Shown here: positions 51,196 through 61,239 of the stretch, piece by piece
Layout: each line of letters begins with the position of its first letter
Position numbering within the stretch: position 1 is the first letter of the stretch
NCBI GenBank assembly: GCA_027604705.1
Contig: JADHYV010000002.1
Location: forward strand, 806,001 to 870,000
Reading direction: 5' to 3'
DNA length: 64,000 nucleotides
Source of the DNA: Allomyces arbusculus
Lineage: Eukaryota > Blastocladiomycota > Blastocladiomycetes > Blastocladiales > Blastocladiaceae
Position numbers and translations under genes: made by a program
The notes under the pieces: generated by a model
The model's input: only the letters and a program-made list of their open reading frames with translations
The model's database searches: none
Told to the model about the DNA's origin: nothing

Positions 51196-51828
51196 TCAGA
51201 TGCCAAACGGCAGCCCAATCCCAACATGTGCCGCGTCGAGCGTTGGCTCATACCGCACGGGCGCGTGCGTGCGTGCCACGACCCGGTGCACGGCCGCGCG
51301 CTGGTCGACGGCAAAGTCAATCATCGGTTTCGGCAGCGCCCACGCCACGTCGCGCTCGTCGGGCGTGTCGTCGTCTCGCGTCGCGTCGGCGATTGATGAA
51401 ACCGCAATGGAAGCGGGCACACGTTTCGGGCGCGGCGGCGAGTTGGTCGTCCATTCGAACCCGCGGTCTTTGGTCTCGGTCTCGTCCTGGTCGGCCGGGT
51501 CCGCATTGAGCCCCTCGTCGGGCGGGGCCAATAGCCGCGCGCTAATGGCGTCGATCACGGGCACAATGGACGACATGGAGACGGCCGAGTCGGTGCGCTT
51601 CTTGCTGGGCGACGAGACGGGGGACGACGGCAGCGGCATCGAAACTGACCGTGTGCGATCAACCTGAGAAGGCGGCGCCACGAGGCGATCATCGTGCTCG
51701 ACCTGGTCGTCACCAACGACATCAGAATGCACGTGCTGCGTGGTCGCCGTAAACTCGGACCGCTCAGCAACGAGCAATGGAGTCGAGAGCAGGAACGCCG
51801 ACGAGAGCGCAATCGACAGGAACGACAT
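51196..51828 (-). CDS. Putative secreted or membrane-anchored protein, unrecognised
   Basis: Intronless frame of about 210 residues starting at the ATG at 51828. The N-terminus MSFLSIALSSAFLLSTPLLV is a signal peptide or signal anchor. The remainder is polar and acidic: a His/Val/Asp-rich part (TTQHVHSDVVGDDQVEHDDR), a Ser/Pro-rich segment (VSMPLPSSPVSSPSKK), then a Glu/Asp-rich region and a C-terminal end AAHVGIGLPFGI. No domain recognised, no second hydrophobic segment. The frame also extends upstream from a GTG at 51867, which is not used. Function unknown; coding status supported by frame length, signal peptide and neighbour-like codon choice. Confidence 0.45.
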   Translation of the reverse strand: MSFLSIALSSAFLLSTPLLVAERSEFTATTQHVHSDVVGDDQVEHDDRLVAPPSQVDRTRSVSMPLPSSPVSSPSKKRTDSAVSMSSIVPVIDAISARLLAPPDEGLNADPADQDETETKDRGFEWTTNSPPRPKRVPASIAVSSIADATRDDDTPDERDVAWALPKPMIDFAVDQRAAVHRVVARTHAPVRYEPTLDAAHVGIGLPFGI

Positions 51829-53357
51829 GTTGGCGGCGACGATGAGCACAGGCACGAGCGCAGGCACGGACGAACGGGCGGGCGCGACGGGCGGGGAGAG
51901 TAAATGGATTGCGGTTTGGTGTCGAGGCGAGCCGCGCGGGTTTGGAGGGGTTCAAGTACGGCTGGCACCGACGATGGTCGCGCGCGGCGCAATCCTTTGG
52001 ATCCACTCTCACCGCCGCACGCGCTCGCGCGTTTGAGCAGCGCGACGATGCGCGTGAGGGGACCGGTAACACAACGCGGCGGCGTGCCGCGTGCTGCGGG
52101 GTGGGCGGTGGCAGTGGCACGCAATTCCTGGGTGCTCCTGCAGAATGTACCGTGCAGATGCAGATCGCGTGCCGAATCCTTGGCGCGCAGTCTGCTCGGA
52201 CAAGGGCCTTAATTGCGTGCAACAGCATCGCTCCATTTTTGCAGGAATGGAGACACGCCAAATCCGCCGCTCTGGTGCTGGTTTGTGTTGGGGGTCGCTG
52301 CCCCATGTCCCATCTTCCGGCCGGATCTGGACGGATTTTCTCAGTCGGAAAAGGCGAGGCGGCGGCGAGGACCCATGGCGCAGCTCTTGCGAAAAGACGC
52401 GCGTGTGCAAGCTGCAAGAAGACCCGGAACGGCGCACACACCAACACGCGTCGTGACGCGCACCGTGATGCCGGCGCGACCACCAAGATCAGCAATGAGC
52501 TGAAGAGACGCGCGCGACGCGTCGCACCACCAGCGCACCGCGCGGCCGGTGGTGCATGAGCGCTCATTTGGCAGCAGTCAGCACCCGCCTCCGGAATCCG
52601 GGTCTCGGCTCTCGGGTCTCGGCTCCGGGACATGAGGAGCTCGACTGCGGCGGTCTCATTGCCCCGCGCTGCCGCGCGCTTTCTGGCCGAATGTCTAGCG
52701 TTGAGCAGCGGGCGCAGGAGCGCCGGCGCAGATCACGCCGGCAAGCGGCCCAGCAAAGGACGCGGGCGGAAAGAGCGAAAGACACGTGGGAGTCACGCCT
52801 CACGCGCTGCATGTCCCGCGCGTGTGGTTGGCGTGTCTCGCACGCACCACCGCCAAGTCGTGCCGGGCGCCACGACGGCCGCGCGACGGTCATGTCCGCC
52901 CGCCGCGCAAGATGTTCTGAACCACGAGCAAGGCGCGTTACACAGATCCTTCCGACTTGCCGCATTCCAACCCCTCCTGCACGGCGTGGCTACGGCCGCC
53001 ATGCGGTAGTGTGCACGCCAACAACCAAGTATGCACCCGCACGCGCGCCAACCTGCCCCTGCAGACAAGCTGTTGCGGCGCACGCGGTTGTTTCTGATAC
53101 ATCGAGTAACAGCACCTCATCTGCGACCCCATTCGCTCCGAATCACCTGCTGCCATCATCGAACGACGCTGTCGCACCATCGTCGTCCAAGTCCAAGCAG
53201 AGCAAGGACCAAGAACCACAGGCCCCCTCGGCTCCTCCCCACACGCACTTTGACGTCGACTCTGCGGCCCCCCTGGTGCACCTTCTGAACCCTTTCTTGC
53301 TGGTGTGCCACCGCTCTCCACCGCGCCACCACGCCCCGTGCACCGATCGGCCCCACC
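51829..53357. other. Divergent intergenic region
   Basis: About 1.5 kb between divergent start codons. Long chance frames occur on both strands but are Arg/Ala-rich, overlap one another and carry no recognisable motif. The last 250 bases before 53358 are C-rich on the plus strand. Confidence 0.4.
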
Positions 53358-56300
53358 ATGCCGCCGCCGCCGCCGCCGCCGGCCCTGTCCGCCGCGCCCG
53401 CGGCCCTCCCCACCGGCCGATCCGCACCACAAGCCCTCGCTGCGCCATCCACGTCGCCGCCCACGGACTCGACCATTCTCCATGCGCCCGCGGCACCCAC
53501 CCCCCTTGCCCCCCTCCCCGCGCGCCGCGGCCACTACGTGACCCGCGCCGCCGTGTTACGGGACGTGCACCGGCCCACGCTGCACACGACTTCTCCGCAC
53601 GTGGCCGTTGGCGGCGGCAGCGTCCTCCCCGTCGGTCGCGCGCCGGACCTCGCCAGCGGGCGCGCACGGTCGTCTGGGTCGCTCGCGGCTGCAGCAGCCA
53701 CGGTTCTCGCGCGCGACAGTGCCGCGAATCTCGCTACCAATATCGCGGCGCCCGTACCCGTCGACCGCACGGTATCCACGGTGCGGTTCTCCGAGGACGC
53801 GCTATTTCGTGGGAACGAGTCATGGACGCAACTGGCGGTGAGTTCGACAGTCGCGCTTGCCAGCGCGGATGGAGTTGTGGCGACTGATCCGGCCAAGCCG
53901 GCCGTACCGACGGCGCGTGCGCGAGCCAGGAAACCCGCGCCGACAAGACTCGCATCGATTCCGCGCGCGCGGCGCACGTCGTTACCGGACTCGTGCGAGC
54001 TGAGGCCGCGCATGGCTGTGCACGGACAGACGGCGCCCACCGTGTTTGCGAGCATGCACGCGCTCGATGCTGGGCGTGGAGTGCCACGCGCCGAATCGAC
54101 ACCGAGCAACGCACTCGGGAGCTCGTTCTCAATCCTGGCCGAGATTCCACGACAAGCCGACGCGTCCTCGCTCGTGAGCCAGTCGGACCCGGGCACTGCA
54201 TCCGTCACGACGGGGCGGGAGTTTGGCGGTGGGGTGGTGCACATCATCCTAGACCATGCGGGCAGTACGCCCGTCCTGAATCCCGCGACGCCCGAGTCGC
54301 CCGCCGCGCACGATCAGTGTCCAGTGATCCTCGAAGAAGCCGCACTTGCTAGTCGAGGCCGATCGGCTGCACGTACACGTACCGGTTCCGCGTCCCCGCA
54401 CCGCCCACCAAGTGCATCGCCGCATCGCCCACCAAGTGCCTCGCCCGCACGCCCGCCGTCGGCCACGCCGACCGCCGCCACATCGCCAGCTCCGGACTTG
54501 TACCTCGGCACCTCTCCACCCCGTGGGGCCTCGGCGCGGCCCGGATCCGCACGCCCGGGTTCCCGCCCACCAACACGGCCGCGGTCCCCGATGCGCCCGA
54601 TCCTTGCCGGTACCGACCCGCCCCCATCGCTGACTGGATTTGAAGTGCAAGCGACCCCACTCCGCCGTCCAAGCGCGTCGGACGACTCCCAACCCGGCGG
54701 TCCCACATCCCCACGCGCGAGGCGCGCCACGGAGCCTGCGCTCGCCACGGGCCTCAGCCCACCCGACTGGACCGTCACGGGCACCGCGCCGCCGATGGCG
54801 CGCCAGCGGTCGTCGACCGTCCCGGACGGTGCTCCACCCCAAGGCCCACCGCCGCGTCCAACGACCGCGCACAGTATTCCGGCGTCCCCCGTCCCACCCG
54901 CGGAACTCGCGGCGTCGGTCCTGATCAACCACCGGCCGTCGGTCGTCGACCCGGCCGCCATGGCGCGCGCGAGTATTGCCGACCCGCCGCCGCCGCCCGT
55001 CAGGGGATTGCACCGGTTTGCGGTCATTGTGACCAAATCGTTTGGGCACGCAATGACGACGGCGGCGAGGGCAGCACGCGGGCCCGTGCGTGCGATGGTT
55101 GCGGGGACGCGGATCGCGCAGCAGCCGGGTGGAGTGCCCGCGGTCGTGCCGGTGCCGATTCGCGGCGGTGGGGGCGGCGGTGGAGGGCTGGAAAGTGTCG
55201 GGCTTACCGTGACCAAGATGCCGGTCGCCGCGCCGCCCTTGACGATCAGTGTGATTGCTCGGCCGGTGCCCACAGCGCCGCCGCCACCGCCACCAACTCG
55301 CAAGACGCCTGTCCCACCCGTCTTACCGGCACCCGCACCGGTCAAGCCGGCCACCGAGTCGGCGGCCGATGGGCTTAAGGCGTCCAAGATCGTGGTCCCG
55401 CCGCCGCGGCCGCCGTCCCCCGCGCGACGGCCGGTGACCAAGCCGGAACCGGCGGCTGCGGTACCCGCGGCACCGCTCAAGTCGATACTCAAGAAGCCGG
55501 TGGCGGCGAAGCCGGTCGAGGCGGTGCCCGAGGCCGAGGTGGTGCAGGAGCCGGCGCCCGAGCCGGAAGTGCCAGCGAAACCGGTGGTGGTGGAGAGCGA
55601 GGGCACAGTAGTCGAGGTGGACGTGTTGCCGGAACAGGATCCGATGCAGGCGGCGGTGAATGCGCTCGTGGAGAAGCTTAGCCCACGTCCGTTGGCTTCG
55701 CAGTGGTTGTTGGTGATCGGGAGGGTTGGGATTAACGATGTCGGTACGCATGTAGGGCTTCTTGCGACCGAGCACATTCAGCGGTTCAATTTCGTCAACG
55801 GTGCATCGTTGCCCGCCCGGGTGTGATTGATGGTCGTATCGGCTGGACGCTCATGACTTCCTGCGAATCACGCCTAGACTACACGCGCCTTCTTCGCCGG
55901 CACGAGGACCTGATGCAGAAGAACTTGGTCAACAACAATATCAGCACGCTCGACGTGGATACGCGGTACATTGAGCCGTTGAGCGAGGACCAGCTCATGA
56001 CCATGGTGTGGAACATGTGCGTGATCGCCTTTTGTGTCGCGAATATTGCGAATGCTGGCACTCACGCCACGCATTCGCAGGTACTTTTTCGTCTATTCGC
56101 TCGGTACCAAGTTTGTGCTCGCGCAGCCGATGCAGCAGGCGATCAAGAAGTGCATTGGTGCGTCTTGCGAGCTGGTTCGTGACGGGTCACAATACGTGCT
56201 GACGCGACGCTGTCGGCGGCCAAGCATAGAATCGGACGAGTCGGACACCGTCAAGGTGAACCAGCTCCGTGGAATGTTTGGCAAGCTGCCCAAAAGCGAG

Positions 56301-56939
56301 CGCATGAACTACAAGACCGTGATTGGGCACTGTTTCCGGTATGTCTCGCGATCGTGGCCGTTCTTTTCAAACGTCAACGACATTGACGGACGCGATCGCG
56401 CATCTAGGATTGCCACGGCCGCGACTTCGGATCTGATCGTGTTTCCTATGGTCACGATCTTTGGGTCCGTCCTCCTGCCCAACCTCGCGTCATCGTCGGA
56501 CCTCGTCGGCCTTGTCGCGGCGCCCGCACCGGCACCACCGCCACCCCCACCGGTGCCCGTGAAACCCAAGTCGTTTCTCGACGCGGTGCGCCGCGGCACG
56601 TTCAAGGATCCAGCCCTGACCACGTCGCAGGACCTGCTGTGTGAGTCGACGTCTAACGATAGCTTGTGCGATGCCGGGGCGGACGAGGACGGGACAGCGT
56701 CGCTTTTGGCCGCGGCATCGGCCGTGCCAGATAATGTGGTTGCGCCCATGGCGGAACTGCAGGCAATGCGCGCAAGGATTGCGACAGTGCTGTGCGCGAC
56801 GCTGTCGCCAGCGAACGGCGGGAATGGGGGTGCGCTCGAGGAGGGAGGAATTGGCGCCGAGGCGGCGGTCGCGGCGCTGCCGCGCGAGGCGCGCGCGATG
56901 CTGTACGTGGTGGAGAACTTTGAGGACGTGTTTGAATGA
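53358..56939 (+). CDS. Large Pro-rich scaffold-like protein, unrecognised
   Basis: Long gene of about 1100 residues. The first exon (53358 to about 55818) is disordered and Pro/Ala/Ser-rich: MPPPPPPPALSA, a triplicated HRPPSAS/ARPPSAT array, SSARPGSARPGSRPP-type repeats, APPPPPPTRKTPVPP-type runs and an LKSILKKPVA patch. Globular exons follow: NGASLPAR joins DYTRLLRRHEDLMQKN, PLSEDQLMTMVWNM joins YFFVYSLGTKFVLAQPMQQA, then LRGMFGKLPKSERMNYKTVI, GHCFR joins IATAATSDLIVFPMVTIFGS. The last part (NYKTVIGHCFRIA to FPMVTIFGSVLLPN) faintly recalls the C-terminal half of a RhoGAP fold, but no arginine-finger segment is seen, so no function is assigned. Introns near 55819-55873, 56018-56081 and 56340-56408 use GTGTGA, GTGCGT and GTATGT. 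Proline runs would suit SH3 or profilin binding. Confidence 0.6.
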
Positions 56940-57419
56940 GCGCGGGGAGCGGAATAGACTGGCTGGGCGGTGGTCAAAGTAAAAGGTTGAGGGATGCGGC
57001 TGGAGGACAGGCCGTGCAGGCTAACATGCGAGACGCGACATCAGCTCCTGGCGTGACACGCACACTCTCTCACGCGACCGAGTCGACACGGCAAAAGTCG
57101 CGCGGCTCTGCTTTTCGGCTGGCTGCCTTGCTCCGGCGCTGACACCAAGCAAGACGCTGCAGACTCGCCGACGCGTGTCCCCTCCGCCGCGCTCGTGCTC
57201 CTCTGCGACCGACCACGACGACGACGCGACCGGCCGCCCCGACCTCTTGCAGCCTGCGCGCACGCTCGCTCGCTCCACGCGCGTGCCGTTTCATCCTCTG
57301 CTCGCTCTCGCTCGCCCTGCTCCCCGCCCAGCTGCAAGCACGCGTGCGATCATCGATCGGCTCGCCTCCCACACCCCAACCCGCTCACCCACCGACCAAC
57401 CCACCCGACCGACCGAACC
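56940..57419. other. Spacer upstream of the RCHY1-like gene
   Basis: About 480 bp holding the RCHY1-like promoter and leader; the last 200 bases are C-rich. No gene recognised. Confidence 0.4.
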
Positions 57420-59068
57420 ATGAGCGACGCCGGCCCGTCCAGCCCGACCGCCTCGTCGGCGTCGTCGCCGCCGCCGTCGTCCTCCACGGCGGGCGCAAAC
57501 TCCGAGTCGAACCTGCGCCGCCAGATTCTCATGATTCAGCAGGACAAGAGCTTGCCCGACAGCGAAAAGGCGCGCCGGATTCAACAGCTCATGTCGGGCA
57601 ACTATGCACACAAGTTGCCGGGGACCGCGGTCGCGGGGGCCGCGGCCAAGTCGGGCACAGGCGCCAAGCAGATCCCGGTGTATAACGAGGTCGGGCAGAT
57701 TCGGGACGAGGAGCGCGCGCCGATGTACCACGTACGTGCTGCGCTTTGGGGTTGGGGGTGATTTGGGTGGACGGAAGCGCGCCGGAGCTGACGCAATATC
57801 CGATGAATGTTTAGGACGAGGAGCGCCATGTGTTTGGGTGCAAGCACTACATGCGGTCGGTCAAGCTGCAGTCGCACTGCTGCGGCAAGTGGGTCGTGTG
57901 CCGGTTCTGCCACGACGAGGTCTCGGACCACGCCATCATTCGGTACGCGTCGGTCGCCCTTTGACGTTTGCGTTGCGTTCCTCGGACTCGGATCCGGGTC
58001 GCGTCCCGTACCCCACACGCGCTCACTCGGCCTTCCTTCTTGCCGCGCCCCACGCATAGCCAAAAGACCAAGCTCATGATGTGCATGCGGTGCTTTGAAG
58101 TGCAGCCGTGCTCGCAGTACTGCGTGAACCCGGCGTGCGGCGTCAAGGTCTCGCGGTACTACTGCAACGAGTGCAAGCTCTGGGACGATGACCCCAAGAA
58201 GAACATTTACCACTGCTTCGACTGTGGCATTTGCCGCATCGGGAAAGGGCTCGGACAAGACTACTTCCACTGCAAAAAGTGCAACGTGTGCATGGCGATT
58301 GGGCTCAAGGACCGGCACAAGTGCATTGAGCGCAACCTGGAATCCGACTGCCCAATTTGCGGCGAGTACATGTTCACGTCGACGACGACGGTGATCTTCA
58401 TGGTACCGACTTTCTTCGTTTCTCTCTCGTACTGATCCTGCCAGTTTCTGACGAACTCGCCCATCGACGCGATCAATCTATAGCCATGCGGCCACTGCAT
58501 CCACCACAAGTGCTACCAAGAGCACATCCAAACCTCGTATACGTGCCCGACCTGCTGCAAGTCGCTCGGCAACATGGCCGAGTACTTTGCGCGCATCGAC
58601 GCGGCGGTCGCGGCGCACGCGATGCCGCCCGAGTACCAGGACCTCGTCTCGCTGATTTTCTGCAACGACTGCGAGGCCCGGTCGCTGGCCCGGTACCACT
58701 TCATGTACCACAAGTGCTCGGCGCCCGTCGAGGCGCCGGCTGCCGCCAGCAGTCCCGCGGGCACCCCCGCACCATCCAACGAGCCGGCCAATGGCGCCGG
58801 TGCGGGCGCAGCGGCGGCACCGCCACCGGGACCGGGCGCGGGGGCTGCCGCGGGCGTGCCGATCCCCGGCCTGTTTGAGGGAGCCGCGGCAACGTCACCG
58901 CCGCCGCCGCGCACGTGCGCATCGTATAACACCAAGGTGCTGCAAACATTCCGCCGCGGGTCGCCCGAGGAGTCACAGGTGTGCCGCCAGTTTGGACTTA
59001 AGCCGCTGCCGCCGGTGCCGGCGGCCGGGGAAGGTGACGGGGCCGGGGATATGCCGGCGGCTGAGTAG
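57420..59068 (+). CDS. RCHY1: RCHY1/PIRH2-like CHY zinc-finger RING E3 ligase
   Basis: RING-type ubiquitin ligase of the RCHY1/PIRH2 group, which in animals ubiquitinates p53 and in plants regulates iron or stomatal signalling. Disordered N-terminus MSDAGPSSPTASSAS, a helix (RRQILMIQQDKSLPDSEKAR), then the CHY zinc finger (DEERHVFGCKHYMRSVKLQS, CCGKWVVCRFCHDEVSDH), the CTCHY region (MMCMRCFEVQPCSQYC, RYYCNECKLWDDDPKKNIYH, CDCGICRIG-type CFDCGICRIG, FHCKKCNVCMAIGLKDRHKC), RING-H2 (CPICGEYMF to PCGHCIHHKCYQEHI, TCPTC) and a C-terminal zinc ribbon (CNDCEARSLARYHFMYHKC). All Cys/His ligands appear present. Introns near 57731-57813, 57942-58060 and 58403-58482. Residues after the zinc ribbon are Pro/Ala/Gly-rich, an extension of about 110 residues beyond the usual end. 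Confidence 0.93.
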
Positions 59069-59683
59069 GCTGGAGGTGGCAGGTGCCAGCTGGTGGGGGC
59101 GGCGCGCGGCGGGCACTGGGGAGGGATAGGAGGTGGTGGAGGAGGAGGAGGAGGAGGAGGTGGTGGTGGTGGTGGAGGTGGAGGTGGTGGCGAAGGTTGC
59201 TGTACATACATTTTATCTTGGATTGCCGCAATGAGGTCGGTGCGTCGTGTTCGCGAAAGCTGGCGCGCCGGTGGTCGCGGCCGTGAGCGCGGAAGGGAGC
59301 GGAACGCGCGGAGGCGGGAGAGTCGGTTGATTTAATGATGGGCGCGAGAGACGGTGCGAGACGCGCTGTGTCGGAGCGACCCGGGCAGCGGCGGGTCACG
59401 CGGTGTTGACAGCCGTGGCAGGGAGCCGGAGCAGGCAACCTTGTTGCCAGGCGGCCTCGTTTGGCACATGCAAACCTCGTGCCTTCAACGTCGATGTGAA
59501 CGAGGGCGCTGTCAACAGTCACACCCACACCTGGCGAGCCAGCACCAGCACGACCCGCCCACTCGCTCGCGATCGTGCTCCCCCGCTCCCGTCCTTGCTG
59601 GTCCGTTCTTGCTGCTGCTCAACCGCTTACTCGCCGCCGTTGCCTGACGCCCCGCCGCCCCGCAGTCTGCTGCCGCTGCCGCC
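59069..59683. other. Intergenic region with GGA/GGT repeat
   Basis: About 0.6 kb between the RCHY1-like stop and the COX IV gene. The first 130 bases hold a purine-rich trinucleotide repeat; the rest has no recognised feature and should include the COX IV promoter. Confidence 0.4.
59129..59190 (+). repeat. GGA/GGT trinucleotide repeat
   Basis: About 20 tandem GGA or GGT triplets, starting some 60 bp after the RCHY1-like stop codon. The coding-strand G runs could form a G-quadruplex in a 3' UTR. Confidence 0.9.
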
Positions 59684-60608
59684 ATGATCCGCACCGCCGC
59701 CGCCCAGCTCGCTCGCCCCGTTGCCCGCGCCGCACCCTCGCGCGCCGCCTCGGCCGCCGTCGGCGCGCCCGCCGCTGCTGCCGCGCCCGCGCCCGTGTCG
59801 CGCGCCGTCCTTGCCGACGTCCCGGCCCGGTGGACGACGCTCTCGGCTGCCGAGCGCACGACTGTGACCGACGCCCTCATTGCCGCGCAGCGCGGTGACT
59901 GGAAGGCGCTCACGGCCGAGGAGAAGAAGGCGCGTACGTAGTCGTGGTCGCCGTTATTCTGTTCTGGATATGTGCGCGCGAGCAATGAAGACTGACCGAT
60001 ATGCTGCTGCTCTCTTTTCTCTCTCCGAACTTGGCCAACCGTCAACACCCGACGCCTGCACAACCACCAAACCACCGCCGTCATTTCGTGGCCGGTGATC
60101 ATTCTGCCCACGTGCCCACGCGCTCGCAACTCCGTCACCCATTTCTGTTCCCTTCACCACCACCGCCAATCCCTTTTCCTTCGTCCGTCCCCTCGCCGAC
60201 GCCGATGCTGCCGACGTTCCCGCGCCCGCCCCACCACCACCAGTCTACTACATTGCCTACGGCCCGCACACGGGCCGCGAGAAGCTCCCTAAGGGCTTCC
60301 AGGTCAAGGTTTTCCTCGCTACGATCGCCTCGGTGGGCATCTCGTTTGCCGGCTTCATGTGGATCCGCTCGCTCGGTACGTTTTCCTGGCCAGTCTTCGA
60401 GAGTACTTTCCCGCACGAGGACGACCGACCACTGACGCGCATCCTACTCCTCTTTCCTCGCTCTCCAGGCCGCGAGCGCCCGCACACCTTCTCCAAGGAG
60501 TGGCAGGAGGCGACGCTCGAGTACGCGCAGTCGCAGAAGGGCAACCCCTACACGGGCGCTGCCTCGCCCAACGCCACCAAGGACATGTACGTGTCGTCGG
60601 TCAACTAA
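59684..60608 (+). CDS. COX5: Cytochrome c oxidase subunit IV (fungal COX5)
   Basis: Nuclear-encoded single-span subunit of mitochondrial complex IV. The N-terminus MIRTAAAQLARPVARAAPSR is an Arg/Ala-rich import presequence. Then comes the matrix part (VPARWTTLSAAERTTVTDAL, DWKALTAEEKKA), and after an intron of about 270 nt the conserved YYIAYGPHTGREKLPKGFQV, the membrane helix VFLATIASVGISFAGFMWIR, and after a second intron (near 60376-60468) RERPHTFSKEWQEATLEYAQ and QKGNPYTGAASPN, the intermembrane-space end typical of the family. About 170 residues. The W-x-x-L-T-x-x-EK and (T/K)xEWQEA elements confirm the family. The first intron join is approximate. Confidence 0.92.
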
Positions 60609-61239
60609 GGACCCGGCGGCGCGGTGTGCGCGTGCGGCGGGTGGTGGGACGTGTTGGTTCGCCGACCTCTTCCCCACTTTCCAAATGCTCGCTCCTTCCC
60701 TCGCCCTGTTTACGTCGTCATCAATAGCCCTACCTGCTCTGTCCTTTTTTGTTTCGTTTTTTATACTGTGGCTGTGCCGCAGCCTGGCCAGCGCGGTCAG
60801 GGTCGGGCGTGCGCGGTTTTCCCTCGGTCAGGGGCCCGTGCTGCCCGCTCGTCCGCCGCTGCCGCCGACCCGCTCCCTCCACAATGCAAATTTGGATGAT
60901 AAACGTCGAACACACTCGCCCGTGAATGCTGGAACCCATAAACCCCCTCGTCGTCCTGACTCTCGGCCTTCGTCGTCGCGCCGGCGACTGTCAATGGTGT
61001 CCCGGTTGATGCGGCGGCTTGCGCTATTTTTGATTGTTTGTCGTGAAGGATGGCCCGAGCATGGCCAGAGCGCACGACCTTGAGGAAATTCCCGACCATC
61101 CAACGGGTTTCGTGGTTTACTTTGCAATCTACCAAACGTACATGCCGCGACTTGCTACCAACCAACAAAACCATGCTCAACCATCGTACAAACCCATGCA
61201 CGAAACAAACGTTCAAAAAAACTCGGGGCTCAAGGACCA
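60609..61239. other. Convergent 3' spacer
   Basis: About 0.63 kb between convergent stops of COX IV and glycogenin. Contains a T-rich stretch near 60745-60770. No gene recognised. Confidence 0.4.

Noticed and set aside
54314-55777. A 487-codon minus-strand frame opposite the Pro-rich gene
   Set aside because: Gly/Ala/Thr-rich mirror of the Pro/Ala/Ser-rich plus-strand exon; the plus frame joins to further exons in phase, the minus frame does not.
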